NCBI GenBank assembly: GCA_009760855.2
Contig: WPIO01000018.1
Coordinates: 4,817,001 to 4,881,000 of the forward strand
Direction of reading: 5' to 3'
Length of the DNA: 64,000 nt
DNA from: Cristatella mucedo
Taxonomy: Eukaryota; Bryozoa; Phylactolaemata; Cristatellidae
Part shown: one piece after another, positions 1 to 32,567 of the stretch
Layout: each line of letters begins with the position of its first letter
Numbering within the stretch: position 1 is the stretch's first letter
Position numbers and translations under genes: made by a program
Notes under the pieces: model-generated
The model's database searches: none
What the model was told of the DNA's origin: nothing
What the model saw: the letters and a program-made list of their open reading frames with translations, nothing else

Positions 1-256
1 TTTGCTTGTTTCGCCTCAGCACGCATTCCGGGTGTGTCAGCTGTGTTACGCAGTGTCCGTCTGTCGGTGCCCGTCTGTCTGTCTGTCGTTCAAGCTCTCT
101 TAGCTGTGTTGCGTCTTGGCCGGCGGTTGGTGGCAGCCAGCGCAGGGCAGCCAGCTCGGCCACTTCCTGTTTGCAGTTTCTGGCAGCCCTAGCCACCCTT
201 TTCCGCTAAACGGAAGAGCGGCCTCAGCGGCTGCATCGACGTCATCAGTTGTCCGC
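1..256 (+). promoter_or_regulatory. Region upstream of FYB-like start (5'UTR/promoter, unresolved)
   Basis: This interval lies before the proposed initiator ATG at 257. It is moderately GC-rich with short CTGT runs at about 56-90. I see no clear TATA box or initiator. The frame stays open upstream to about 116, so a more upstream start cannot be excluded. The window begins here, so the true transcript start may be outside. Confidence 0.25.
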
Positions 257-21484
<21,228 letters not shown>

Positions 21485-21794
21485 GTTTTAATAGCTCATT
21501 TTAAGTTTAATTAGCCAACTTTAAAAATGTAATTTCTTTCAAGGTCAATCGTTACACCCGTAACATTCAGAGTTATTATTAATTTAATTGTAATAGGATT
21601 TTGTATCACTATTCCTGTGTTAAAGCAGTTGCATTATTAATCCATGACAAAACTGTACATACTATTTTTGCTACTACCACATCATCCGCACAATGCAATA
21701 GTTGTTTCTTCTTGGTATTATAGTAGTTGACATGGAAGACAGAAGTCAGTTAAATAATAGATAAAAATTTTATAGCTATGCACTTTTGTCATGA
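21485..21794 (+). other. Downstream of FYB-like stop (3'UTR candidate)
   Basis: AT-rich. No canonical AATAAA was found in this stretch. Confidence 0.35.
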
Positions 21795-22020
21795 GCGCAT
21801 TAACAATAATGCTAAAAATATATTTGCATTGCGCCCTCAGAGAACTGAATCTCTTCCAAGGTTTCTTTGCTGATGCTGTGTAGAAAGCATTACCAACCGA
21901 TTGGTGGCAACATAGGCAAGCAGCAGGCACAGTGTAAGCAGGTATATGCACACGAACGACGAATCACAAACGACTGCTTAATGCTGTGATAAGCAGATGT
22001 GTTTTTGTCGTGGTTGCTTG
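21795..22020 (-). mobile_element. LINE A 3' end, diverged
   Basis: TTGCATTGCGCCCTCAGAGA then ACTGAATCTCTTCCAAGG, ACGAACGACGAATCACAAAC, and TTAATGCTGTGATAAGCAG then GTGTTTTTG: the reversed 3' UTR. Confidence 0.8.
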
Positions 22021-22154
22021 CATTGTTTGCGGCCTTTGTCATACGAGCTTTTGCTCCCACGTCGTTATGCCGGAGTTTTCCTCAGAGCACTGCTACCGTC
22101 ATACCGGCTGTCGGTTCGCATACGGTAGCCAGCAGACTCCGTCTCATGCGGCGA

Positions 22155-22205
22155 AGAGAGGAGAGAGAGAGAGAGAGAGGAGAGAGAGACAGACAGAGAG
22201 AGACC
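22155..22205. repeat. (GA)n microsatellite
   Basis: GAGAGAGAGAGA with GACAGACA steps. Confidence 0.95.
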
Positions 22206-22279
22206 TAAGCTTTACCCAGCAGCTGCAACGACTGTTAAACTGAATGCCTGCCTTGACGACATTTCATCCTAGATGTCGG

Positions 22280-22412
22280 CCACCCTGGTTTGGCCCAGGG
22301 ATCATGTGCTCGCCAGCTAACGACCAATGTCGTGGGCTCGAGCAAGCAGAACTCGTGAAGCATCAGAATTGAGATTATGTTCTCTTAGGGCGCTATGCAG
22401 ATAAATAATATA
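22280..22412 (+). mobile_element. SINE C copy
   Basis: GGTTTGGCCCAGGGATCATG, CAATGTCGTGGGCTCGAGC, AGAATTGAGATTATGTTCTC, then TTAGGGCGCTATGCAGATAA. Confidence 0.85.
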
Positions 22413-22427
22413 TGTTTTGTATTGAGA

Positions 22428-22492
22428 GAAGCGACGATAAAACCGAACTCACAGGAAATCTCAAGCATGCGGCTGGACTAGCAGATCTTGCT
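22428..22492 (+). mobile_element. LINE B internal fragment
   Basis: CGACGATAAAACCGAACTC then ACAGGA, CGGCTGGACTAGCAGAT. This matches the LNDDKTEL..GH region of the LINE B reverse transcriptase. Confidence 0.7.
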
Positions 22493-22494
22493 CT

Positions 22495-22790
22495 AATAAT
22501 AATAATAATAATAATGCACTTGATAAATCGCCCTCAGAGAACTTGATCTCTTTCTAGGCGCTTTACATTTGCTGCAAAGGGAAGCTCGATTGAATGGTGA
22601 GTGATATCATGCTTGATAAACAACATGAATAAAATGGTTAGGGGTGACATGCACAGGGTCAGCATGCAAATGTGGTTAGTGGCAGCATGCACAGTGTCAG
22701 CACGCATAAGCTCATGAAGGACGAATCACAGAGACCCACTAAATGCTGTCTTAAATAGGTGTGTTTTTAGGATTGTTTTGCTAGAGGACT
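22495..22790 (-). mobile_element. LINE A 3' end, well preserved
   Basis: A TAATAATAAT tail, ATGCACTTGATAAATCGCCC, GAACTTGATCTCTTTCTAGG, GGTTAGGGGTGACATGCACA, AGTGTCAGCACGCATAAGC, then ACCCACTAAATGCTGTC. Confidence 0.95.
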
Positions 22791-23269
22791 GTTGACCGGA
22801 GAAGCTTTAGCTCTGCACGCACGCACTCTGTGGAGGTCATTTCCTGCTATTTATTTGCTATTATATTTATTTCCTCCACTGCTATTTACATGCTACTCAT
22901 GCTACTTCATCGGCCCTCCTGACTGAGCTAGGAAGCTAAAATTCTACCCGCTCTCACACAGCATGAATTCAGCTCCCGTAAATGGTACTTCGTGTTCTTA
23001 GGAGCGCCAATATACTTACCCTTTCAGCAAAATGCAGAGTCTAGAATGAGAGCTGTCGGAGCTGATTCTACCCTAATGAGAGGCTGCGACAATAATCTGC
23101 AAAGTATAGGGTGTTTGATCGCCGAAGACTTGTTTGCCTTGCGGTAAACCTCGGCTCTTAATCGCAAGCCTTGACCTTGACGGGTAAGGTTTGGCTGCGA
23201 GCAATGCCCTGTCGCCATTCATTTCTTTCTAGCAGCTCATCCGTAGAAGGTCAAGGTGACTGGGCGGAG
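22791..23269 (+). other. Unassigned intergenic
   Basis: No recognised gene or repeat. Confidence 0.35.
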
Positions 23270-24743
23270 AAAGTAGCTAAAGAAGCTCGCGCTTGAGGCA
23301 ACAAACAACAAAACTGCGACACGCGGCGCTGGCATCTCCACTATAAACGTCACAGAATTACGGCTTCGATTCCAACTTATATAGAATGGCGTTCCAGGTT
23401 TACCCACCAAATTTCATACGGTTTCGCGCGCACGTTATCATGCTGTGACTCAAATGGCCCGGGCCAGCCAGCCTACCTACATATTTGAACTGCGATACGC
23501 GTGCCATTTCCAAAAAAACCTTCGCGAAACAGCGGTCTTAATTCAAAATTATAGGGAACTGTGTTTCAGGTTTACTAACCAAATTTGATGCGTTTACGCT
23601 TGTGTTTTCTTATGCTAGAGCCTCCGATGGCCCGGCCCAGATATCAGCCCTGAATATTCGAACAGCGATACAGCCATGTTCGCGAAACTGGGTTGATTCC
23701 AATTTAAACGAACAGTGTGCCTGCCAAGTTTAGCCACTAAACTCATGCGATGGCGCTTGCGTGTTCTCACGATAAGCCGAGGCTTATGAGCAGCGCTATT
23801 TCTGATTGCACACGAGCGAGGTTATTATGACTTACGACCTGGCCACTATATAAGGCATGGGCCTGACCGCAATCACTCTCTTGGAGTAACCGTCTGCCCG
23901 TCAGCGAGTCCTACTACTGAGCGTGAGCTACTGTGAACCTGTGTGCGATTCAGTTGGAAATCATCTGATTTATTAGCTGTAACATATAGGTCATTGTTCG
24001 CGTGTTTTGTTACTTCGGCGCTGTTTTTAGCGCTGCTCGCATAGCGGCGAGCGCTGCGTCGTTATCATTTGCGTTTTGTGAGCATCCGGTCTGTGTACAT
24101 TGCACGCGCGGCGCTGCTTCCCGAGCGAGCGAGTGAGCGATCATGCTGCCTCTTACCAGCTGACAAAACCAAGCAAACAGTTTTTATATCTTTTTAGCTA
24201 CTAGTCAGTGACAACCGGCGGATGCAGGCTGTGCTACGTGTTCTCGGTTTATTATATTAATATAATGCAACAATTATCTTTTCCTCACAAGCGCAGCGAG
24301 GGAAACGGCTGCAGAAATTACTACGCCATCGCAAACTTGATACATTTTTGTTGTTGATTAGTCGGCAACGGCTCTGGTGCTATTGTCACGAAGGCCATGA
24401 AGTGCACGGTTCGTCCTGAAGTCAAATCAACATGCGATTAGCTATTCCAAAGACTCGGGCTCGGGAAAATACACACCACTCAGCCGAATTGCGCCGGCTC
24501 ACTGTAGAATATTGGCCAACAGCAACTAATTCGAGAAAGTGGCGTACATGAGCCGTGTTCTTGAGCAATCGCAGTCTGCTATTGAAGAGCACGAAGAGCT
24601 TCTATCATTTGACAAATTATTAGCAACCTTGAGCAATGGATATTCACGAAGAAATGCCTATGATAATAGCGAGTCTTCCGCGTCGCATCCTACAGGGAGC
24701 TTAATCTCGATTCAGGCGCTTTATTGCTCGCCGCACGAGAAGC
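23270..24743 (+). other. LTR-like or promoter-like segment with triplicated block
   Basis: Three diverged copies of a block keyed by GGTTTACCCACCAAATTT (about 23396, 23570, 23728; periods about 174 and 158 bp) precede a strong TATA box (ACTATATAAGG at about 23848). A leader-like region follows (ACTCTCTTGGAGTAACCG). The frame at 24539-24802 has no known domain. It could be the LTR and leader of an unplaced element or a promoter; no terminal repeats were found. Confidence 0.35.
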
Positions 24744-24995
24744 AGCAACCAACGATCAACGAAAACCAAATATCAACCAAAAGATCTACCAGCGATCAAT
24801 AAAAACCAACGGTCAACCAAAAGATCAACCAACGATCAACCAAAAGATCAACCAACGATCAACCAAAAGATCAACCAGCGATCAATGAAAACCAACGATC
24901 AACCAAAAGATAAACCAACGATCAACCAAAAGATCAACCAGCGATCAATGAAAACCAACGATCAACCAAAAGATAAGCCAACGATCAACGAAAAG
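24744..24995. repeat. Minisatellite of CAACCAAAAGATCAAC / CAGCGATCAA units
   Basis: Units of about 20-23 bp (ACGATCAACCAAAAGATCA) alternate with a variant (CAGCGATCAATGAAAACCA). A 63-bp higher unit recurs (starts 24869 and 24932). Confidence 0.93.
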
Positions 24996-25157
24996 CGAGG
25001 CACTCAGCTGAGGGAAGTTGCCTGCAATCATAACGTTGCAATCATAAGTTGCTCGCAATCATAACGCGAGGCAAGCATTCGAAAGCGTACAAACGACTCG
25101 TGGCTGCTCGTTTTTTTGGACCTCCGGTTAGTAATATCCAATTAATCATGCGTATCT

Positions 25158-25252
25158 AGTAGTAATAATAATAATAGTAATAGTACATTCGATATAGCGC
25201 CCTCAGAGAACTCAATCTCTTTCTAGGCGCTTTACATTTGCTGCAAAGGAAG
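25158..25252 (-). mobile_element. LINE A terminal fragment
   Basis: AATAATAATAGTAATAGTAC, TATAGCGCCCTCAGAGAACT, CAATCTCTTTCTAGGCGCTT. Only the last 90 bp of the element are present. Confidence 0.92.
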
Positions 25253-25374
25253 GTTGGCAAAGTCCGCAGTACAAAAGGCTTGACCACATAAGAAGGCATG
25301 ACGCCACTGCCCCTAGCCAGGGACAGTACACAGTTTTATTAGGCACAGCCACGCAGTAAAGCAAACCGCTCGAG

Positions 25375-26697
25375 AATGTAATGTATCTCCGTCAGTAACT
25401 CCACAAAGTCATTAAGACCATGTGGGTGTTACGCAGGAGAGTTTTGTATAGCGCACTCACAGCCTAAGCGGCTTTCGGTACGCATTCGGTACCCAACAGA
25501 CTTCGTCTCACGCAACAAAGAGAAAGTGGGAAGCATAGCAGAGTCAGGAGAGCAGTTGAGGTTGTGAGTAGCAGCATAGAAGTAGCAGTTCAGGACCGCT
25601 GAAAAAGATGTGCCATAGTCGGCAGTTGGAGAGTAGATGTCGTTGCGTAAGAATTGTGGAAGCGAGTTCCACAGTCTAGGACCTGCAGAGCTAAAGCTTC
25701 TGTTGCCAACTGTCTTTAAGCGGAGGAATGGGACAGCTAATTTATTGTCCACACAGGGCCTGAGGGCGTGAACAGGCTGAAACTGATGCAGCAGTTCAGC
25801 TAGGTACGAAGGAGCCAAGCCGTGGCGGGCCTTGTGGGTCAGCGTAAGAACTTTGCTCTGTATCCTTTGCTCAACCGGCAACCATCCTAGCTCTTTCAGC
25901 AAAGGAGACACGTGCTCAAACCGCTGGGGCTTGAAGACCAGCCTTGCAGCCATATTCATAGTCCGCTGTAGTGGCATAATAGCTTTCTTTGGTAGCCCAG
26001 CCAAAAGTGAATTACAATAATCAAGCCGAGACAGAACTAAAAGAGCTAGTTAAATTTTTTACAAGCCACTGTGGGAGACAGCTTCTCATCTTGGATAGGG
26101 ATCGGATGTGATGGCTAGCTGTAGAGGCAGTCTTCTGAATGAAGCTTTCGAAATTGAGGCAGCTGTCGAACACGACACCTAGATTACGAGCACGCGGTGA
26201 AGGTCGCACAATAGCATCACCTATTAGAACAGCAAAGCCTTTTAATCCAGCCACACGCTTTGTGTGTCCTATGAGCAGCAGTTCGATTTTATCGTCATTT
26301 AATTTCAGGAAGTTTTCCGACATCCAGGATCGAATATCGGCAAGGCAAGCATTCAGTTTCTCAGTTGCTGCAGCAGATTCCGACGGTTTCAATGACAAAT
26401 ACAACTGAGTATCGTCAGCATAGAAGTGATATCCTATTCCATGGGCCTTAATCACTTTTCCCAGAGGTTGCCTATAAATGGAGAACAGCAAGGGACCAAG
26501 TACAGACCCTTGAGGGACTCCACAGGTGACCCTTCTCATGTCTGAGACCTGACCCCCACACGACACGGATTGAACACGATCAGACAAGTATGATTTAAAC
26601 CACGCCAGTGCTTCGTCTGCCAGACCGATCGTTGTTCTCAGTCGTTCAAGCAGAACTTCGTGATCAATGGTGTCGAAGACAGCAGCACGAGCCACGT
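25375..26697 (-). mobile_element. LINE B copy with near-intact L2/CR1-like reverse transcriptase
   Basis: Best copy of family B. On the minus strand the first open frame (26695-26021) carries RT motifs FDTIDHEVLLERL, CGVPQGSVLGPLLFSIY (with the VPQGS block) and YHFYADDTQLYLSL (catalytic ADD). A second frame (26004-25429) carries the thumb and C-terminal region (LKELGWLPVEQRIQSKVL, HGLAPSYLAELL, GPRLWNSLPQFL). A one-base frame shift near 26010-26040 separates them. The endonuclease half is missing, so the copy is 5'-truncated. The 3' end is GTTACTGACGGAGATACATT on the minus strand. The YHFYADDTQLY block is typical of the L2/CR1 group. Confidence 0.93.
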
Positions 26698-26789
26698 GGT
26701 TGGAACGGGTGCGAGGCTCTCAGCTTCTTTTTAATTGCTGTCAATTCAGGAGACGACGATGTCGGTCGGTAGCTCCAACGTTTGGAAGT

Positions 26790-27740
26790 TTAATAATAAT
26801 AATAATAATAATTCACTTGATAAAGCGCCCTCAGAGAACTCAATCTCTCTCTAGGCGCTTTACATTTGCTGTAAAATGAAATGCAATTGAATGGTAAGTA
26901 AAATCGTGCTTGAAAAACAAACGAGATGAATAATATGGTTAGGGGTGACATGCACAGGGTCAGCATGCAAATGTGGTTAGTGGCAGCATGCACAGTGTCA
27001 GCACGCATAAGCACATCAAAGACGAATCGCAGGGACCCACTAAATGCTGTCCTAAATAGGTGTGTTTTTAGGTTCCTTTTAAATGTGGTCAGGTCAGGGG
27101 ATGTTTTGACGCAGGTCGGGAGGGAGTTCCAGGCTTTGGGAGCATATGAACTAAATGCACGGTCTTCAAAGGAGTTTAGTTACAGAAAGCACGGTCTCCG
27201 GGGGATTAGAAGGAATAAAGAGGCGCAGTGAGCAATTGACTGCAGGCAGACGAGCGGGTAGTGCGACGTCGCACGAGCGAAAGGAGGCAAAACTTGACTG
27301 CGGACCTGATGCGCTCGTCTAGTGACGTGTCGTTTTGGCAGAGGACGCCCAGATTCGCGGAGGCGGAGGCTACACGAGATATGCCGGTAGAGCCGATTTA
27401 GAGAGCCGGGCTATCCAGTTTCCGAGTAACGCGCGGTTTACTCATAATTAGTAAGTCGGCAATGTCGTCATTCGATTTCGGAAGCTTTGCTGCCATCCAA
27501 GTGCGAACGTCACCGATGGATCATGCAACGCTTGGGAGCCGCTGAATGAGCTCAGCACGAGAGCGAGTCGAGGCCGCGAAGCGTCGTCTGAACACAAATT
27601 AAAGCCTCGATTGTGTTTGGCGATTACGTCGACAGGACGGAGTGCATAAACTGACATAGTGAATGGACCTAAAACGGATCCGTGTAGCACTGCATGCGTC
27701 AAAGGTTCGCTGGATGACATCATTTTACAGCGACACTGGT
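26790..27740 (-). mobile_element. LINE A copy, 5'-truncated and mutated
   Basis: An AATAATAATAAT tail, the full 3' UTR (GGTTAGGGGTGACATGCACA, AGCACATCAAAGACGAATCG) and coding sequence to about 27740. Remnants of GSVLGPFTMSVY and CSDD correspond to the RT catalytic region (the ADD has decayed to SDD). Many stops. Confidence 0.88.
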
Positions 27741-27931
27741 GAGCAAACTGCTCAAGTCGTGGCAAGTGGCTCCCGCTCGTCAGAAAGAGCTGCAAACCAA
27801 TTACAATCGACGCGCTGTTACCCTGAAGTCTTGCAAAATAGCCCCGCAAATCAAGCGGCTCCCTACCTGAGCAGACGCTCCAGCTTTGCGGCTGTACTGC
27901 GATTCATTTTCTCGAAGAAGTCCCGTCCCAA

Positions 27932-27934
<3 letters not shown>

Positions 27935-28008
<74 letters not shown>
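27935..28008. repeat. (TA)n(GA)n compound microsatellite
   Basis: About 30 bp of TA then about 45 bp of GA. Confidence 0.95.
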
Positions 28009-28337
28009 CCCATCACGTTTTCTGTATTTTCCGAATATTGTATCCTTGGCAACGACGCTCGAGCTTAGCGAAGGGTGGCGGTGAAAATTTGCTCACTCGG
28101 AGTTGGGAGCTCATTTCCCATTTCCCTCCTGAACTTTTCAAGATGGTGGGCATCGAGGATTTGAACTTTGAGGGAATACACACCTTCCACCTTCCAGCTC
28201 ATCTTCCAGACTCGGCGCTCTACTTTTCCCCAACCAATGAGCGGTTTTATACAAAAAGCCTCGAGACAGCCCCCCTCCGCTAGACGTCGTTAGCGCCTGA
28301 ACAGTCTCCGGCTGATAGGCCTAACAGCTGATGCCTG
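28009..28337 (+). other. Unassigned intergenic
   Basis: No recognised element or gene. Confidence 0.35.
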
Positions 28338-28480
28338 CTGGCTTGGCCCAGTGGCAGGGGAGCTCTCGACCTGACCTCGAGGTCTGGACGAGGTCGTGCG
28401 CTCGCTCGAGCCGCGTCGCGGCATAAGGGAAGCGCCTGACTAGAGATTAGGCGTTCTCTTAGGGCGCTATGCAGATCTAT

Positions 28481-28515
<35 letters not shown>
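28338..28515 (+). mobile_element. SINE C copy with (TA)n tail
   Basis: GGCTTGGCCCAGTGGCAGGG, GACGAGGTCGTGCGCTCGC, AGCGCCTGACTAGAGATTAGG, TTCTCTTAGGGCGCTATGCA, then ATATATAT to 28515. Confidence 0.88.
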
Positions 28516-28519
<4 letters not shown>

Positions 28520-28550
28520 CATTAATTTTTTTTAACTAGTAATATATAGA

Positions 28551-29042
28551 TTAGCCGGCGGTGCGGTGCCGTGCCATGGCGGCGTCGCGGGCGCTACCCG
28601 GGCCTCCCGGCTCAAGAACAGGGACCGCGAGGCTTCCGAGCCGGTAATGGCGTCGGAGGCGCCAGTGCCGCCTTAATGCCTTCCTCTCCGCGCAAGGGAT
28701 GCCGAGTTCGGCCAGGCAAGCTTCATCGTTTGGCCACCAGCTGCCGGGAGCCCCGACCACGAAGGGCCTCACCACTGCCGACCGGTAGGTAGCCAGCGGT
28801 CGGGAAAGACCGGGGGCAATGGCTGCATATTTATCGGTCTTGTTGCGGGCCGCCACATTAAGAGCGCCATCGCAGCCGTCGAACGACGCCATCACGTTCG
28901 CAATTATCACATAGGTGCCGTCGTCGATGACCAGGCCCGGCTTGAGAGCCAGACCACCGGTGAGAGGCGGGAGAGCGCGGCCTGCCGACATGCAGTTGAG
29001 CTCGGTGGCCGGAAGAGCTCCGATTAGGCCGCCCAGAACCAT
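28551..29042 (-). pseudogene. C-terminal fragment of an R2-like (restriction-like endonuclease) LINE
   Basis: The minus-strand open frame of 163 codons reads, in part, LKPGLVIDDGTYVIIANVM, ARNKTDKYAAIAPGLSR and VVGAPGSWWPNDEACLAELG. The order 'P-x-L-V, hydrophobic strand, x-x-K-x-x-K-Y-x-x-[LI], (V)VGA-x-G-x-W-x-P-x-N-x-x-x-L-x-x-L-x-[VI]' is the C-terminal end of LINEs with a restriction-like endonuclease (R2/NeSL/CRE types). In those elements the motif PD..(D/E)..K holds the nuclease site. Here the PD aspartate appears as PG and the following strand has N, so it is probably inactive. The assignment is from memory of family pattern. It has no reverse transcriptase part, so it is a remnant. 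Confidence 0.55.
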
Positions 29043-29799
29043 GTTGTGTCGGGCCGCAATTGCGTGTATATATGACTATGCTTGCCATCGAGTTAAGCAG
29101 AGGACTCCCACAGCAGAGTGCGTACTCGCGCGAATTTGACCGAGGAGAAGGTTGCATGCCGGGGGGGGGGCGTCACCCTGCGAAGCTGCGCGGCGGCGAA
29201 TTGCGATTGCCTGACACGCGTGCACCGGACGAACGCGAGACGGCGAGCGCGCGCGCGGCACGCGAGGAGAGGCTGGAAGTTCGCCGCCGGCGCGCTTCCG
29301 GTCGCCGAAGCCCGCCGATCTGAGTCGGAACGCAAAGCGACTCGGGTGCCGCGCCCACCCGCCGCCGTCCCCCCCCCCAGCGCCGATGCGCCGAGACCGA
29401 GCGTTCGGGCACGCGTGCACGCTTGGTGCGCTCCTCCAAGGCCTCTGGCCGAAACTGGCCAACTTGTAGTAGTAGCCGCGGTCTGCAGCCGAGGACTGGC
29501 CGACCGACGCCGGTAGCCGCCCGGTCGCGCGCTCGCGAGGTACAGCGAGGCACCCCATTTCTTTCTTTGGTTTTTTCTTTCTAGCCAAACCACTATCGAT
29601 AGGATCTCAAGCTGCGTTTACGCTATCGACTTTCGTCCTAAGCTGGTACCGATCTGAGACTCACTTCCCTCCTGGCTCGACTACCACGTGACCACCAGTC
29701 ACAGCATTTTGACAGGAGAAGCCGAGTCGGCGGCAGAAGGAGCAGCCGTTTTATAGTTTGGCTCCTAGCTGGACCAGCAGACCAATTTAAACGCGCGTG
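29043..29799. other. CpG-rich block (about 29100-29550) and flank
   Basis: Very GC- and CpG-rich, with long overlapping frames on both strands and no recognised domain. A promoter CpG island is possible but no gene start is seen. Confidence 0.4.
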
Positions 29800-29815
29800 C
29801 CTGATTTAACAGGCT

Positions 29816-29902
<87 letters not shown>

Positions 29903-30034
29903 CAGCAGCAGAGCCTTTACGACTACGACCACCGCTTGCAGAAGCAATGCAGGATCGCCCGCCGCAGGATTCGAACCTGCGACCTCGGGCCGAGGTCGTG
30001 AAAAGCAACCGATTTACTTAGCGTGCCATCACGT
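29800..30034 (-). mobile_element. SINE A copy split by (TA)n
   Basis: From the right: GCGTGCCATCACG, GTCGTGAAAAGCAACCG, GGATTCGAACCTGCGACC, GAGCCTTTACGACTACGACC, then about 80 bp of pure TA (29819-29900) replacing the distal tail, and CTGATTTAACAGGCTC. Confidence 0.9.
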
Positions 30035-30734
30035 CACACCAAGCAAAACACTGGGCTCATCGCGTAAACCGCACAGCCAAAATAAAAAAGCCATCTTTTG
30101 ATTTCATAAACAGACTTACGCCATCTTCTATGTATAAATGGCTTAAGTCTCGGCTAAAACGCAAAAGCATCCCGTGTTCGGGGACTTGCTCTGAACGCCT
30201 AAATATAACCCGAGCCTTCGAATGTCAGCCAGTCTGTTTATTAAATCCACCTGAAAACCCGTAGCGGCGAACATTACTTAGCACTATGCACTTCCTCAAA
30301 AGACCTCTTTTTATTTTCCTATCATTTTTTTATTTATTATTCTTATTCTACTCTACAATGATGACTACAGCGGCGAACTGAACGTCTGCGGGAGACGGCT
30401 CGGCGTTTTTTCGGGGAAACCCTCTTTTATTCTAGCCTTCCACAATAGAGTAGTGCTGTGGGCGGGGCAAGCCAGCCATCAAATCACCAGTGTTAACAAC
30501 GTCGGTACGTCTAGGAGGAAAGTCGGCGTCGGTAAGGAGGAACGAGTTGATAGTGTAAGCGCAACATTTTTTTAGTGAAAGCCCTGGCAGCGGCTCGTGG
30601 GATGACGTGTACCACCATGAAACGCATTTGCTTGCCCGTGTCTGCTCGATCCCACAGTCCTAGACAATACTCGTTCAGCACCGGCTTAAGCGTCCTGCTC
30701 GTACATTCGTGGACTGCGTATCTCATTAAATAAT
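30035..30734. other. Unassigned intergenic
   Basis: AT-rich at 30300-30370. No element recognised. Confidence 0.35.
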
Positions 30735-31080
30735 AATAATAATGCACTTGATAAAGCGCCCTCGGAGAACTCAATCTCTTTCTAGGCGCTTTACATTTGC
30801 TGCAAAGGGAAATGCAATTGAATGGTGAGTAAAATCATGCTTGAAAAACAAACAAAATGAATGATATGGTTAAGGGTGACATGCACACGGTCAGCATGCA
30901 GGTGTGGTTAGTGGCAGCATGCACAGTGTCAGCACGCATAAGCACACCCAGGACGAATCGCAGGGACCCACTAAATGCTGTCCTAAATAGGCGTGTTTTT
31001 AAGTTCTTTCTTAATGCGGTCAAGTCATGTGATGGGGATGATGAATGTCAGGGGATGTGTTTTCAAGTTCCTTTTATTCG
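30735..31080 (-). mobile_element. LINE A 3' end
   Basis: An AATAATAATAAT tail, CTTGATAAAGCGCCCTCGGA, ATGGTTAAGGGTGACATGCA, then AGGGACCCACTAAATGCTGT. Confidence 0.93.
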
Positions 31081-31204
31081 CTGACTTTCTATTCGACAAT
31101 ACTCGTTCAGCACCGGCTTAAGCGTCCTGCTCGTATCTCTCATTTATTCGCTGACTTTCTATTCGATGCGCTCACGGCTCCTCCGTGCGACCATCTTGTA
31201 CGCT

Positions 31205-31315
31205 GTGACTAATAGTAATAGTAATCATAGTACATTTGATCTAGCTCCCTCAGAACGCAATCTCTTTCTAGGCACTGTACATGTGCTGCAAAGGAAGCAC
31301 GATCGAATGGTTAAA
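31205..31315 (-). mobile_element. LINE A terminal fragment
   Basis: TAATAGTAATAGTAATCATA, TCTAGCTCCCTCAGAACGCA, TGCTGCAAAGGAAGCACGAT. It abuts an opposite-strand LINE A copy. Confidence 0.85.
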
Positions 31316-31720
31316 CTGCATCCAAACAGACTAGAGTCGGAATGGCAGTGAACTTTCTTAAATTGAAGGATGATAAAACAAACTTACTAGTGATTGGCAA
31401 ACCGAATGCGATTCGGAAATTGTAAAAGGTTAACGCTCGCAATACGCTCTGCGAGCATGTGTCCTGTTGAATCCGCCCAAAATCCGGCTGTCCTATTTCA
31501 AAGTGACGTTTCATTAGACGACCCCATCATCTCCGCAGTCAAGTCTGCCTACTTTCAGCAACAAAACATTGCTAAAAGTCGGCCTTGTTAAGACAGGGAT
31601 ACCAAATCGAAATTAGTTCCTGCATTTGTGACATCCCGTCTCGACTTCTGTTACTCACTGCTTGCTGGTCTCCTGGCCTGCGTAATTAGACACTACAGCT
31701 GGTGTAAAACTCTGCAGCTA

Positions 31721-31909
31721 TGGTGATCCGTGATGGCACACTAGGTAAGGCGGTTGCTTTTCACGACCTCAGTCCCGAGATCGTGAGTTCGAATCCTGCG
31801 GTGGGCGATCCTTTATCACCACTGCAAGCGGTGGTGATAGCCGTAAAGGCTCTTCTGTCGCTATACAAAAAGAAGCTGTTTAATCAGCTAGGATGTATTT
31901 ATTTATTTT
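31721..31909 (+). mobile_element. SINE A copy, full length
   Basis: CCGTGATGGCACACTAGGTA (box A region), GAGTTCGAATCCTGCGGTGG (box B), GTGATAGCCGTAAAGGCTC, CGCTATACAAAAAGAAGC and a TATTTATTTATTTT tail. The direct repeat AGCTA flanks it (31716-31720, 31910-31914). Confidence 0.92.
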
Positions 31910-32263
31910 AGCTAGGCTTGTCTGTCGTGAGCTTCGCAGTTGCCACAGCCCATCAGTTCTCTCCGACCTGCACTGGCTTTCAGTCAAGCAACGCATCGAC
32001 TTCAAGGTTCTGTCGCTTACTTTTAGGTTTCTTCATTCTTTGGTTTCAGCTTGACCGGACCTACATGCTGCCCCACCAGGCTAAGCATAGTACCACCAGC
32101 TTTTCGGAATCTAATTGTTTACCTATACATCGTACAAACCTCAAATCCTTTGGAGACCTTGCCTTTAGTCAGTATGCTCCCAAAACCTGGAACTCACTCT
32201 GACCCCTCATTCACGACATCCCCTGACTTGACCATATGTAAAAAGAAACTAAAAATGCGTCTA

Positions 32264-32319
<56 letters not shown>

Positions 32320-32567
32320 TTTATAGCAGCATCTACTGGGTCCACATGATTTGTCTCTAATATACTTATGAGTGCTGACACTGCTCATACTGTCACTAAC
32401 CATATTTGCAGGCTGACCCTGTGCATGTCACCCCTAACCTTATTATGTTGTTGTCATTGAGCATGCGGGTACGGACATTTCCCCCTGGACGTTTCCCCCG
32501 GAATCCCCCCCCCCCGACATTCCCTCCAGCCCTTTCTTCCCTAGGGTAGGACATTCCCGCCCCCGTT

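Noticed and set aside
24539-24802. Extra FYB-like exon (contains NAYDNSESS)
   Set aside because: No acceptor in phase, runs into the minisatellite, and lies downstream of a good stop-containing exon.
24744-24995. CRISPR-like array (regular short repeats)
   Set aside because: The repeats are contiguous, diverged and lack unique spacers; eukaryotic minisatellite.
29076-29593. Arg/Ala-rich frames of 126-170 codons
   Set aside because: CpG-rich block, mutually overlapping on both strands, no recognisable domain.
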